From NCBI GenBank assembly GCA_947247005.1, contig OX365956.1:1557501-1621500 (forward strand): DNA of 64,000 nt. The letters run 5' to 3'. Shown piece by piece: positions 12,934 through 25,520 of this stretch. The position numbers were made by a program, and so were the translations under genes. This DNA is from Spisula solida. Its lineage: Eukaryota; Mollusca; Bivalvia; Venerida; Mactridae. The notes under the pieces were generated by a model, which was not told where the DNA came from, did no database searches, and saw nothing but the letters and a program-made list of their open reading frames with translations. Position 1 is the stretch's first letter; each line of letters starts with the position of its first letter.

Positions 12934-13985
12934 GCCTAAGAGCTGAGGGTGATTTATTCAAAATTGGAGTCCATCTCTTAAACTTGCACCACAGTTGGAC
13001 ATATGACCGAACATTAAGAAAATCCATTTCTTACAAATTTCCTCTTTCACAACCGCTCAGCATCCAAGATGGCGTCCAAGATGGCCGCCATTTTTACGCG
13101 AAAATGGTACTGAACGCTTATTTGTGCATGAAATGAATTGTTTTCTCACAAATATGTTTCAAAATGTACTTATAAGTTGAAAAATGAATGGAAGACACAC
13201 TTTTATCTGTTTTAATAGTAAATTTCGGCATTTTGGAAAAGCTATGACCCATATAGAGGCCCAAAATTGGCTATTTTTAGGGTATTTTTCTTAATGTTGT
13301 ATTGTCAATAACTTAAAAGTACATTTATGACTGTACATTTTACCTTTAATTGGTTTCATTTATTCTATATATTTAGTGTGAAAAATATGAGGGTGTAAGA
13401 TGTACAACTTTTTTAGTTTTATTCGTTCCCTAAGGGTGTGAAGTGGGTGGGGTAAATTCGCATCAAAAGTGAAAAAATAAGAAACTGCCTCTTTTTAACT
13501 AATTATTTATGTATTTAGACCATATTGGGTTGACTTATATAATGTGAATGTAATTATGCATTTTGAAATCAGTTTTGGTTGCTCGTGCTCTATTTTACGA
13601 AGTGGGTGGGGTAAAATTTCATAAATAGTTTTAAAGATTTAATAACGAGATTAACCAATGATTGTTTTTAAACTCTGAGCTCTGTTTTTCTTCTGACCTA
13701 TGATAAACTATTCTGAAATGTTCTTCAAGCTACTTTTGTATATAATAAATGAGAGATTGTACAAATAAACACGTTACATGACTTCGCCTGTTAAAAGTGG
13801 GTGGGGTAAAAAACTGCAAAAATGAGAATAATGACAATTTGCAGAAATTGCATTCTATGAATTATTTTGATTAATATAGACAGTACAAGTCTCTTTAGTT
13901 TTATAAGATATATTTATTGCAGCATTTCGCTGTTTTAAAATTTGTCATGCTTAATATTGTGAAGTGGGTGGGGTAAAATCACGTA
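12934..13985. repeat. left long terminal inverted repeat with four GTGGGTGGGGTAAA boxes
   Basis: GTGGGTGGGGTAAA occurs at about 13443, 13602, 13797 and 13963, spaced roughly 160, 195 and 166 bases. The boxes are the best conserved parts of the inner TIR. The outer part contains 'aagatggcgtccaagatgg', a motif common in transposon ends. Confidence 0.75.
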
Positions 13986-14004
13986 AATAGTGAAACTTCA
14001 TAAT

Positions 14005-14459
14005 GGGCGCCATTATAAGCTAAAACCAATGGGTATGCGATCAGAAGAACTTTCATACACACCGTCATCAGTAGAACAACCGCCACAATTGACAATAAAC
14101 CGAATCAAATGAGACTTAAATTTCATACATGTAAATGATGTTGAATATTTGCATTCTGGTATATCTCATGATATGCAGCAAATTGCCTTGCAACACTGAC
14201 CATTTCATGGTCAAGGTTAGGGTCAATGTAGTTATAAGGTCAAAGTACAGAAAAATCAACTTAATAACATTTCCTCACGTTTCAGGTGATGTTTGAAATA
14301 CTGATTCAATTTTATAATGCTTAATAAGGAAATTATTTTAAATATAGGTCTATATATAAATAATTGTTTGTGTAAAAAGGACAATTATACACATTGTAAA
14401 ACGAAATAAAAGACGCCTTTGCTCGTACTACAACTAGAAAAGTCATAATTATCCCATGT
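14005..14459. other. left spacer between TIR and minisatellite
   Basis: This is unique-looking AT-rich DNA with a 'ggtcaaggttagggtcaatg' phrase reminiscent of bivalve dispersed repeats near 14210. No gene is seen. Confidence 0.35.
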
Positions 14460-16130
14460 CGTGAACTCCCAACAAGCATATAAAGCCATTTCTAGCCTTT
14501 AGTAGTAGTCACCATCGGTGGATGAAGCCATTTCTAGCCTTACGGAGGAGTCACCACCAGTGGATGAAGCCATTTCTAGCCTTATGGAGAAGTCACCAAC
14601 GGCGGGTGAAGCCATTTCTAGCCTTATGGAGTAGTCACCAACGGCGGATGAAGCCATTTCTAGCCTTATGGAGTAGTCACCACCAGTGGATGAAGTCATT
14701 TCTAGCATTTTGGAGGAGTCACCAACGGCGGATGAAGCCACTTCTAGCCTTATGGAGTAGTCACCACCAGTGGATTAAGCCATTTCTAGCCTGGTGGAGT
14801 AGTCACCACCAGCGGATAAAGCCATTCTACACTTATTGAGGAGTCACCAACGGCGGATGAAGCTATTTCTAGCCTTACGGAGTACTCCCCAACAGTGGAT
14901 GAAGCCATTTATAGCCTTATGAAGTAGTCACCACCAGTAGATGAAGCTATTTCTAGCCTTACGGAGTACTCCCCAACAGTGGATGAAGCCATTTATAGCC
15001 TTATGAAGTAGTCACCACCAGTAGATGAAGCCATTTCTAGCCTTATGGACGAGTCACCACCAGTAGATGAAGCCATTTCTAGCCTTATGGAGGAGTCACC
15101 ACCAGTGGACGAAGCCATTTCAAGCCTTTTGGATGAGTCACCACCAGTGGATGAAGACATTTCTAGCCTTATGGAGGAGTAACCACCAGTGAATGGAGCC
15201 ATTTCTAGCCTTATGGAAGAGTCACCACCAGTGGACGAAGCCATTTCAAGCCTTTTGGATGAGTCACCACCAGTGGATGAAGACATTTCTAGCCTTATGG
15301 AGGAGTAACCACCAGTGAATGGAGCCATTTCTAGCCTTATGGAGGAGTAACCACCAGTGGATGAAGCCATGTCTAGCCTTATAGAGTAGTCACCAACGGC
15401 GGATGAAGCCACTTCTAGCCTTATGAAGTAGTCACCAACAGCGGATGAAGCCATTTCTAGCCTTATGGAGTAGTCACCACCAGTGGATGGAGCCATTTCT
15501 AGCCTTATAGAGGAGTCACCACCAGTGGATGAAGTCATTTCTAGCATTTTGGAGGAGTCACCAACGGCGGATGAAGCCACTTCTAGCCTTATGGAGTAGT
15601 CACCACCAGTGGATTAAGCCATTTCTAGCCTTATGGAGTAGTTACCACTAGTGGATGGAGCCATTTCTAGCCTTATGGAGTAGTCACCACCAGTGGATGG
15701 AGCCATTTCTAGCCTCGTGAAGTAGTCACCACCAGCGGATGAAGCTATTTCTAGCCTTATGGAGTAGGTACCACCAGTGGATGGAGCCATTTCTAGCCTT
15801 ATAGAGGAGTCACCACCACTGCATGAAGCCATTTCTAGCCTTTTGGAGGAGTAACCAACGGCGGATGAAGCCACTTCTAGCCTTATGAAGTAGTCACCAC
15901 CAGTGGATGAAGCCATTTCTAGCCTTATGGAGTAGTCACCACCAGTGGATGGAGCCATTTCTAGCCTTATGGAGGAGTCAGCACCAGTGGATGAAGCCAT
16001 TTCTAGCCTTATGGAGGAGTAACCACCAGTGAATGAAGCCATTTCTAGCCATATGGAGGAGTCACCACCAGTGGATGAAGCTATTTCTAGCCTTATGGAG
16101 AAGTCACCATCATCGGATAGGGCCATTCTA
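14460..16130. repeat. 42-bp minisatellite, sub-array A1
   Basis: About 40 units have the pattern 'gatgaagccatttctagcc' + 'ttatggagtagtcacc' + 'accagtg' (42 bp). Unit length is a multiple of three and many units lack stops on the minus strand. This gives frames that repeat MASSTGGDSSIRLE with 14-residue periodicity, broken by stops near 15600 and 14990. I read these frames as a by-product of the unit, not as a gene, because stops interrupt them and there is no splice or start context. Confidence 0.85.
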
Positions 16131-17262
16131 GCCCGATGGAGTACTCCCCTTCTGCGTATGAAGACATTTCTAGCCTTATAGACTACTCCCCTACTGCGTA
16201 TGAAGCCATTTGTAGCCCAATGGAGTACTCCCCTACTGAGTATGAAGACATTTCTAGCCTTATGGAGTACTCCCGTACTGCGAATGAAGACATTCGAGCC
16301 TTATGGAGTACTCCCCTACTGAGTATGAAGACATTTCTAGCCTTATGGAGTACTCCCCTACTGCGTATGAAGACATTTCTAGCCTTATGGAGTACTCCCC
16401 TACTGCGTATGAAGACAGTTCTAGCCTTATGGAGTACTCCCCTACTGCGTATGAAGACATGTATTGCCTTATGGAGTACTACCCTACTGTGTATGAAGAC
16501 ATTTCTAGCCTTATGGAGTACTCCTGTACTGCGAATGAAGACATTTCTAGCCTTATGGAGTACTCCCCTACTGCGTATGAAGACATTTCTAGCCTTATGG
16601 AGTACTCTCCTACTGCGAACGAAGACATTTCTTGCCTTATGGAGTACTCCCCTACTGCGTATGAAGACATTTCTAGCCCTATGGAGTACTCACCTACTGC
16701 GAATGAAGACATTTCATGTCTTATGGAGTATTCCCCTACTGCGTATGAAGACATGTCTTGCCTTATGGAGTACTCCCCTACTGTGTATGAAGACATTTCT
16801 TGCCTTATGGAGTACTCCCCTACTGCGTATGAAGACATTTATTGCCTTATGGAGTACTACCCTACTGTGTATGAAGACATTTCTAGCCTTATGGAGTACT
16901 CCTGTACTGCGAATGAAGACATTTCTAGCCTTATGGAGTACTCCCCTACTGCGTATGAAGACATTTCTAGCCTTATGGAGTACTCTCCTACTGCGAATGA
17001 AGACATTTCTTGCCTTATGGAGTACTCCCCTACTGCGTATGAAGACATTTCTAGCCCTATGGAGTACTCACCTACTGCGAATGAAGACATTTTATGTCTT
17101 ATGGAGTATTCCCCTACTGCGTATGAAGACATGTCTTGCCTTATGGAGTACTCCCCTACTGTGTATGAAGACATTTCTTGCCTTATGGAGTACTCCCCTA
17201 CTGCGAAAAAAGCCGTTGATAGCCTTATGGGGTACATGTTCTCTCAATCAGCGGATTAAGTC
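16131..17262. repeat. 42-bp minisatellite, sub-array A2 with 378-bp higher-order repeat
   Basis: About 27 units have the pattern 'gagtactcccctactgcg' + 'tatgaagacatttctagcc' + 'ttatg'. A variant block beginning with 'gagtactaccctactgtg' recurs exactly 378 bases apart (near 16473 and 16851), so nine-unit blocks were duplicated. Two plus-strand frames and one minus-strand frame are all open for hundreds of codons, for example repeating EYSPTAYEDISSLM. This is as expected for a 42-bp unit without stops and argues against reading any one as a protein. Degenerate units continue to about 17535. Confidence 0.85.
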
Positions 17263-17631
17263 CATGCCAGATAGAGTACTTGTCACAAGTGGATAATGTC
17301 ATTCCAAGGCCTATAAGAAACTCAATACTGCCAGAAAAAGCCATTCATATCCATTTGTAGAACTCCCAACCAGTGGTAAACTGATTCCCAGTCATGTTAA
17401 GGTATGCAACCACAACTAGAATAACCATTCCTAGCAGTATGGAGTACTCACCAACGTATCAAGCAATTACTAGCCAAATGTTTACTTACTACTCCTAGCA
17501 AAAGCCATTCTTAGCCATATTAAGTATGGAGTATGTATATGAAAACCCTAGTTTTACTCTTATGTTTGCCTATCTATTGGTTTTAGCCTATAAAGTCGCC
17601 ACACTATACCGGTGAACGCTCCTATTATCAG

Positions 17632-18687
17632 ATATTTTACCCCACCCACCCATAAACTAAGCATGATGGATACACATCTAGTTTAAAAACAACAATAGGT
17701 CATAACAAATAAGTCTTTTATAAAGAAAGATATGTGTACTGTTTATATTGAGCAAAATAATACATAGAATGCAATTTCTGCATATATCCATTATTCTCTT
17801 TTTTGCAGTTTTTTACCCCACCCACTTTCAACAGGCAAAGTCATGTAACATACTTATTTTTAAAAACTCTCATCTATTATCTACAAAAGAAACTTATTGA
17901 ACATTTCAGAATAGTTTATCATAGGTAAGAAGAAAAACAGAGGTCAGAGTTTAAACAACCATCGGTTAATCTTGTTGTTTAGTTTTTTTTATTATTTGTG
18001 AAATTTTACCCCACCCACTTCGTAAAAAAGAGCGAGAGCAACCAAAACTAATTTCAAAAACACATCATTCCATGCACATTGTACAGCAAGTTCACCTATG
18101 ATGCTCTAAATACATAAAGGAAGTCAAAATTATGTAATTTCTTATTTTTTTCACTTTGGGGTATATTTACCCCACCCACTTCAAACCCTTAGCGATAGCA
18201 TACAACTAAAAAAGTTGTAAATCTTACACCCTCATTTTCTTCATACTAAATTTACGAAATAAATAAAATCATTTAAATGTAAAATTTATAGTCATAAATG
18301 TACTTTTAAGTTATTTACAATACAAAATATAGAAAAATCCCCCAAAATAGCCAATTTTGGGCCTCTATATGGGTCATAGCTTTTCCAAAATGTCGAAATT
18401 TACTATCAAAACAGATAAAAGTGTGTCTTCCATTCATTTTTCAACTCATAAGTACATTTTGAAACATATTTGTGAGAAAACAATTCATTTCATGCACAAA
18501 TAAGCGTTCAGTACCATTTTCGCGTAAAAATGGCGGCCATCTTGGACGCCATCTTGGATGCTGAGCGGTTGTGAAAGAGGAAATTTGTAAGAAATGGATT
18601 TTCTTAATGTTCGGTCATATGTCCAACTGTGGTGCAAGTTTAAGAGATGGACTCCAATTTTGAATAAATCGCCCTCAGCTCTTAGGC
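17632..18687. repeat. right long terminal inverted repeat
   Basis: This is the complement of 12934-13985. TTTACCCCACCCAC boxes lie at about 17636, 17813, 18005 and 18167, with spacing mirroring the left arm. The outermost 300 bases differ from the left arm at only a handful of positions by eye. Confidence 0.75.
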
Positions 18688-18768
18688 TATAGAGGTTAGT
18701 CCTCAGGAAGTAGGAGCAATGTTGTTTCTGAGAACTTACTGTGTCTCTACTGTTAGAACCCGCATAAA

Positions 18769-18808
18769 GTCCTTTCCTGCAGTAGATTCACACTACTGCA
18801 GGAAGGAC
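18769..18808. repeat. 40-bp hairpin
   Basis: GTCCTTTCCTGCAGTAG pairs with CTACTGCAGGAAGGAC across a 7-base loop, with one unpaired base. There is no oligo-T tail or promoter to suggest a small RNA. It probably belongs to a short inverted-repeat element. Confidence 0.45.
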
Positions 18809-19299
18809 AGTGTCAGACAATACTAAGACCCTTCCTTAAATCTCAAGGCTATGAACAAACTGTACTAACAGTATTGTGATAGCCGTGGTTTAGAACAGGG
18901 AAATATTCATATATATAGAATGTTTTCAACACAGAGTTCAATTTTAGTTTCCATAGACCTATTAAAGATCAATGTGATCTTTGTATGTCATACAAATTGG
19001 CCTCTGAGGAAGAAAGAATTAAGTTGGATAACAAATATTAAAGTCATATAAGAAACAGCAAAAGAGCCTGCCAAAATAAAGAAAAAGATAAAGTTTTTGC
19101 AAAAGAAAATCTTGACATTTTTACTGTGGCATGCTTTGATTTGGAAAAGGTGTTAATAACCCCAAAAGGCTTTGCCTTTTCTTTTTATTTTAAGAGGAGA
19201 CCTTACTCATATAAATTTACCATTTACTATCTTGGAAATAGTCAAGCTGACTCATTTATGTTTGAACCAAGTTTGAACTATGCTTACATTTCAACTGAT

Positions 19300-20170
19300 C
19301 ATGGTTGCAGGTTGGGTAAATTATTGTATCCACAGTTAACCATTGTCAACCATGGGCACATGTGTAGGCAACCACAGTTGAACAAGGTTGTCTACACATG
19401 TGACCATGATTACCATAGTTGACTGTGAATAAAATATTTTACCATACTGTCAACCATGGTTAACCATGGTTTGGTAGTTATTATCTTCCGTTAACAAACA
19501 TCATATTTATATTAAACAAAACAATGTGAAACCTAATTATACCATTATTGTAATAAAATTGAATAATATTATATTAATAAAATTAAAATGACATAATAAA
19601 ACAATTACAATGTTCACATGGTAGAAATAAGGTTTTCCTTTAAATCATAAAGCCATCCATGGTAATTTCCATAAATTGAAATGATTCTTCAGTAATTTCC
19701 TCTAAAACAAAAATTCTTTAATTGTTTCAAATAAGCATTCAGGTTTGTTGAATAATTATTTTAGACACTGGATTAACACTAAGGCTTTTCTGAGTAAAAA
19801 TCTGTTTAAATCACATCTTCTAAACCACTTAACACACATTGAACAAACAATACAAAAATGCTACCTGAATTGATCTATCATTGTGAAATGGCACCTTGAT
19901 TGAAGAGGTAAACCATGGATAACCATGTAAAAAGCATGGTTAACCATAGTTGAACCATGCTTACATTCCAACTGATCATGGTTGGGTAAAATATTGTATT
20001 CATGGTTAACCATGTTTGGTAGTTATTATCTCCCTTTAACAAACATCATGATATTTATTTTAAACCAAACAATAGGAAACATTATTATACCATTATTATA
20101 ATGAAATTAAATACATTATGGAAATTAAATTAACATAATAAAACAATAACAATGTTCACATGGTAGTACT
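19300..20170 (+). repeat. duplicated block with ACCATGGTTAACCATGGT palindromes
   Basis: A segment starting 'tttggtagttattatct' at about 19472 and ending 'aatgttcacatggtag' at about 19623 is repeated at about 20018-20166 in the same orientation. Both copies are preceded by clusters of AACCATGG/CCATGGTT palindromes. It is non-coding and may be two copies of a short element or a local duplication. Confidence 0.6.
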
Positions 20171-20189
20171 TTGAAACTCCATTACCAGC

Positions 20190-20850
20190 AATTCTAACAC
20201 GATCTGCGGATAAATCCATATATACATAGAGCAGACCGAGCCATGGTATCAAATTGGCTGTTACGATTTACGCCCCGTATCCCGTGACATATTTATGAAT
20301 GAATGAACGTAAACTTTATAGTAAAAACTTTAACGGATCGCGAATTCCACGAGTATCCAGTGTTACAGCTATGACGCATCTATTTTTAGAAACACCAATA
20401 TACTCTCGAAATTAAGATTCATAAAAACTTCTGATAATCAATTCATTTATATTTTTCATTTCATGAAATAGATACACTATAGGCCTATTCGTGTTATTAA
20501 AATTTGTTTCAATGTTTAAAATGTGTTATTTCCTTCAGAAAATTATGAAGGTCGTTTCATTAACAAGGGAGGTAATTGTACCAGCTAATAAGCCACTCAA
20601 TTTCAGCGTGGAATTATGTTCAATGTCAAATGGGAGAAAATGGATTGCGCGCAGTTAAATAGTGCGGGATATAATCGTATTTAGAATCGAAATAAAAACT
20701 CTGTTCTTGTATTTTGTCGGTGAATGAAACACAGGCACTCGTTCAGATGCGGAAAATTAAATCACTCGTGCTACGCACTTGTGATTTAATTTTTTCCCCA
20801 TCCGAACTACTGCCCATGTTTTATTCACCGACAAAATACGCGAACAGATT
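20190..20850 (+). repeat. 660-bp repeat family R2, copy 1, ending in an 80-bp-arm hairpin
   Basis: The segment begins 'aattctaacacgatctgcgg' and matches 21881-22568 in the same orientation. The last 160 bases form a large imperfect palindrome. The arm with 'tattttgtcggtgaat' and 'aaatcactcgtg' is mirrored around 'ctacg' by 'cacttgtgattta' and 'attcaccgacaaaatacg'. There is no coding capacity. Confidence 0.7.
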
Positions 20851-21535
20851 TTAAGATAATGCATGACTCAGTGTAGGATGGGGTCTAGATAATCAGCCCG
20901 CAGGAAGCATAATCACCAAAGACAATTTAGATTATGCGAACGGAGGGCAGATTATCAAATCCCTGCCCGCCGCACCGTGTATTGTCTTATTAATACCTCC
21001 CATTCAAGGCATTACTTTCCCAAACTACATAGAATATATTTTATTTCTATATCTGTGTCTGTTCTTGCTTTAGAAACTTGTCATTCATTCTTAAACTTGA
21101 AATCAAATTATGGCGACGTCAATTGCGCGCCATTTTACACGGCATTATTTTGTTCTGCGGGCCATTATCAGTTATCGGCCCTCACATGGGGGTCAGTTTT
21201 TATGTGAGGGCAATTTTATAACTTTATAATGGCCTGGAAAAATCCTTTAGCTTTGCATATTTCCATAATACCATGTAGTTCTATACTTAAGTTACTTTAT
21301 TATGTTCTTGTAAGATCAATAACTTAGGCACAACAGTAAAATGAGAGAGGATGGTCATCAATTGCCCCTTTTGAATCTGAGGTTACTCTGGTCATTAAGG
21401 TCAAGATTGAAATGACCCTGAACATAAAAGACAAGTTATTTTAAATAATATAATGCACAGACAATTTAAAGCCATACAGAAACAGTGGCAGCACATAGTC
21501 ACCTAGAGGCACGAGGCTGCCATGGGGGTGATATA

Positions 21536-23053
21536 CAGTCAACACTTGTTATGTCGACATTTTTGGGACCGTCAAAAAGATGTCGACATATCCGAAGGTG
21601 GACACAACAGGATTTCAATACCCGTCAAAATTCATGATAACAAAGTCCTCGAGCCTCTCTGTCGGTGCCGTTGTTACATCAGTTTGAAAATGAACTAATA
21701 CATATATGCGATTGAGATGGTGAAAGATCAAGCCTATCATGCTTACTGTTATCACCAAAACATTTAATCAAGTGAGGGTCGAGTTTACAGCCTCGTTTTG
21801 AACTGAGTACAGTACGGTTTCAGCACTGCAAATATGTCTTTTAGCCCTTAGCGGTTTTGCTTACACAATGTTTTAAATGTAATTCTAACACGATCTGCGG
21901 ATTAATCCATTAAATATAGAGCAGACTTGGCCATGTATTATTACCCCCACAAAACATAGTATCAAATTGGCTGTTACTATTTACGCCCCGTATCACGTGA
22001 CATATTTATGAATGAATAAACGTAAAATTTATAGTAAATCTTCAACGAAACGCGATGACAAGGCAAGATGCACGGGTATCCAGTGTTACACCTATGATGA
22101 TCTATTTTTAGAAACTCCAATGTAATCTCGAAACTAAGTTTCATAAAAATTTCTGGTAATCAATTCATTTATATTTTTCATTTCATTAAATAGCTACCCT
22201 ATACTCGTGTTATTAAAATTGTTTCAATGGTTAAAATGTGTTATTTCCGTTAGAAAATTACGAAGGTCGTTTTCATTAACGAGGGAGGTAATTGTACCAG
22301 CTAATAAGCCACTCAATTTCAGCGTGGAATTATGTTAAATGTCAAATAGGTGAAAATGGAATGCGCGCAGTTAAATAGTGCGGTATATTATAGTATTTAG
22401 AATCGAAATAAAAACTCTGTTCTTGTATTTTGTCGGTGAATAAAACACAGGCACTCGTTCGGATGCAGAAAAATGAAATCACTCGTGCTACGCACTCGTG
22501 ATTTAATTTTTCCGCATCCGAACTCCTGCCCATGTTTTATTCACTGACAAAATACGCGAACAGAGTTTTATTTCTTAAACAAAAGATTCAATCAACATGC
22601 CAGACATCTGAAAGCAAAGCTGACACTCCATATCTTTGTTTACAATTTTAAGAATATTCATTTAAATGTCGGAAAAATAAATTGCAACAGCATACAAAAA
22701 GGTATTTTTGATCACTGTCCCAGAACCACGCTAGTTCAGCAGGTTTTTTTTTTATTTTATATGCTGAAATAGGTTACAATTTGTTTACTAACTTCAACTT
22801 AACATCATTAAATTACATCTGCAAACTGTGAATACATTTAAACAATGGTTAGAAACAGAAGTAGACTAAGTTTCACGGTCAAGTAACAACCTTTAAATTT
22901 CAATAGTATCGACGAAAACAGGCAGGTCAGCTAAACCATCATATTTAAGATAGAATATAGAGCAACCCAAATCAGGGATTTGAAAGTTAGTATGTCGACA
23001 TAACCTAACTTAAGTTTCGTTACAGCCGATGTCAACACAACAAGTTTCTACTG
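21536..23053. mobile_element. 1.5 kb pogo/Tigger-type element interrupted by R2 copy 2
   Basis: The left end CAGTCAACACTTGTTATGTC (21536) and the complement of the right end CAGTAGAAACTTGTTGTGTT (ending 23053) agree at most positions. TA lies outside both. 'atgtcgacat' is repeated near each end. The R2 repeat at 21881-22568 lies wholly inside, so it inserted into this element or was picked up by it. Confidence 0.6.
21881..22568 (+). repeat. repeat family R2, copy 2
   Basis: This is a direct copy of 20190-20850 with small insertions ('tattattacccccacaaaac' is extra here). Its terminal palindrome around 'gctacgc' is better preserved than in copy 1. Confidence 0.7.
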
Positions 23054-23084
23054 TATATAAATATGTTTTACAACCATCTCATTA

Positions 23085-24075
23085 TATGGCCGTAATTTGT
23101 AGTGGTCATTACCCAAAAAGGGCTAAGGCTTGCTGCACTAAGTGTGAGTGAGTATTCCATATGGCTTGGTATGGCTTCAATAAGTGATGTGGGTACACAG
23201 TAGGGCCTGGTATGGCTGAAATCAGTGATGATGGGAACCCAATAGGGCTTGGGATGGCTGAAATATGTGATTGTTAGTACACAATAGGGCATGGGATGGC
23301 TGAAATTAGTGATGGTGGGTACTCACTAGGGCCTAGGATAGCTGAAATTTGTAACAGTGGGTGCTCAATAGGGCTTTGGATGGCTGAAATCAGTGATGGT
23401 GGGTACCCAATAAGGCTTGGGATGGCTGGAATCAGTGATGGTTGGTACACAATATGGCTTTAGATGGCTGAAATCTATGATTGTTAGTACACAAGAGGGC
23501 CTGAGATGGCTGAAATCTGTGATGGTGGGTACACAATGGGGCCTGGGATGGCTGAAATCTGTGATGGTGGGTACACAATGGGGCCTGGGATGGCTGAAAT
23601 CTGTGATTGTTAGTTCACAATAGGGCCTGGGATGGTTGAAATCAGTGATTGTTAGTACACAATAGGGCCTTGGATGGCTGAAATCTGTGATGATGGGTAC
23701 TCAATAGGGCCTGGGATGGCTGAAATCAGTGATGATTGGTACACAATAGGGCCTGGGATGGCTGAAATTTGTGATGATGGGTACACAATGGGGCCTGGGA
23801 TGGCTGAAATCTGTGATTGTTAGTACACAATATGGTCTGGGATGGCTGAAATCTGTGATGGTGTGTACCTTCAATAGGGCCTGGGATGGCTGAAATCTGT
23901 AATGGTGGGTACACAATAGGGCCTGGAATGGCTGAAATCTGTGGTGATGGGTACACAATATGGTCTGGGATGACTGAAATAATTATGTGATGGTGTGTAC
24001 CTTGAATAGAGCCTGTGATGGCTGTAATGGGTGATGGTGAGTACACAATAGGCCTGGATTTGCTGCTTCAAACAG
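23085..24075 (+). repeat. 42-bp minisatellite, array B
   Basis: About 23 units follow the pattern 'atagggcctgggatggctg' + 'aaatctgtgatggtggg' + 'tacaca', near 42 bp. The open frames rich in FSHPRPYCVPIITD on the minus strand simply mirror the unit. Its core aligns with the neighbouring array C and with the reverse complement of array A. Confidence 0.8.
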
Positions 24076-25520
24076 AGTTTACTCCACAATGGGGCAAGTC
24101 ATTATTATTCCTAACACCCAATGAGTCCTTTTTAAATATTGCCTGCTAACTTTACTGTTCCCATCACTGGTGAGTCCCCAATGGAACCTGCAATGACGAG
24201 TCCAAAGTAGGGTCTGTTCCCAACAAATGTGAGTTGCCCTGCACTGATGAGTCTTGGATTGTCTGTGTGCTATAGTATTTCCATAGGGCCTACATTAATA
24301 GCTCCAACGCTGATGGGTGCCCGAGGGCCTATGATGACTGTTTCCCTCAGTTCGTAGGATCACAATTTCCAACTGATTTCAGTCCCACATATACCTAGGA
24401 TGACTGTACCACATAGGGCATATGATGATAGGGTGACTGCTCCATGCACTAATAAGTCCTCCATAGGACATATGAATGCGAGTTCCCATAAGGCTAGGAT
24501 GATTGTTCCCAACTCTGATGAGTCCCTCATATGACATAGGATGGCTGTAGCCAACACTGACAAGTCCTTCATAGACCCTAATTTGATTGCTTCCACCAGT
24601 GATAAATCCCCCAGAGGACCTTAGAGAATGACTGCTTCCAACACTGATACGTCCCCCAGAGGACCTTGGATGACTGCTTTCAACACAGATAAGTCCCATA
24701 AAGAACCTTGGATGACTGCTTTCAACACAGTTAAATCCCCTAGAGGACCTTGTATGACTGCTTCCAACACTGATAAGTCCCCAGAGGACATTGGATGACT
24801 GCTTCAAACACTGGTGATTCCCAGAGGGCATTGGATGATTTCTCCCAGCAATGATGAGTCCCCTATAAGGCCATCATTGATTGTCCCCAACACTAGTGAG
24901 TCAACATATGGCCTTGAATTACTGGTCCCCTTAGGGCGTAAGATGAGTGCTCCCAACACTGATAGGTCTCCCATATGGCCTAGGATGACATTTCCCTACA
25001 CTGGTTGGTCCCCATAGGGCCTAGGATGATAGCTCTCAACACTTGTGAGTCCCCCTTAGGGCATAGGATGACTGCTCCCAATACTTGTGAGTCCACCTTA
25101 GGGCTTAGGATGACATCTCCCAACACTGAAGAGCCCCTTAGAGCCTAGGATGATATCTTCCAACACTGGTGGGTCCCCATATGGCTTTAACAGGCTGTTG
25201 CCAACACTGGTGAGTTACATAGGTCCTATAATGACTGTTCCTAACATTGGCGAGTCCCCAATGAAACTACAATGACTGTTTCCAACACTGGTGAGCCCAC
25301 CAATAAAGTCTATGGTGACTATTTTCAACATAGGGCCTAGGTTGACTGATGCCATAATGAGTCCCCATAGGGCCTGTCGGTATAATGACAGTACCCTACG
25401 GTACTTGTGAGTGCTCCTTAGAGCTAAATAGGATGACATCTCCCAACACTGGAGAGCCCCTCAGAGCTCCCAACACTGGTGGGTCTCCATATGGCTGTTC
25501 CCAACACTGGTGAGTTCCAT

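Larger units (their letters stand above)
12934..18687. mobile_element. 5.75 kb foldback-type element with about 1.05 kb TIRs around a minisatellite
   Basis: The left end GCCTAAGAGCTGAGGG (12934) is complemented at the right end (18687), with TA just outside both. The inverted repeat runs on to about 13985 on the left and back to about 17632 on the right. The outer 300 bp of the two arms are almost identical by eye, with identity falling toward the inside. The loop is about 3.6 kb, mostly a 42-bp tandem array. There is no transposase gene, so the element is non-autonomous. TA targets suggest a Tc1/mariner-like enzyme, but a TIR of this length is unusual for that group, so I leave the superfamily open. 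Confidence 0.75.

Noticed and set aside
16136..17296. 386-codon open frame as a repeat protein gene
   Set aside because: The frame is produced by a 42-bp tandem unit without stops; another plus-strand frame and a minus-strand frame are open too, and there is no splice or start context.
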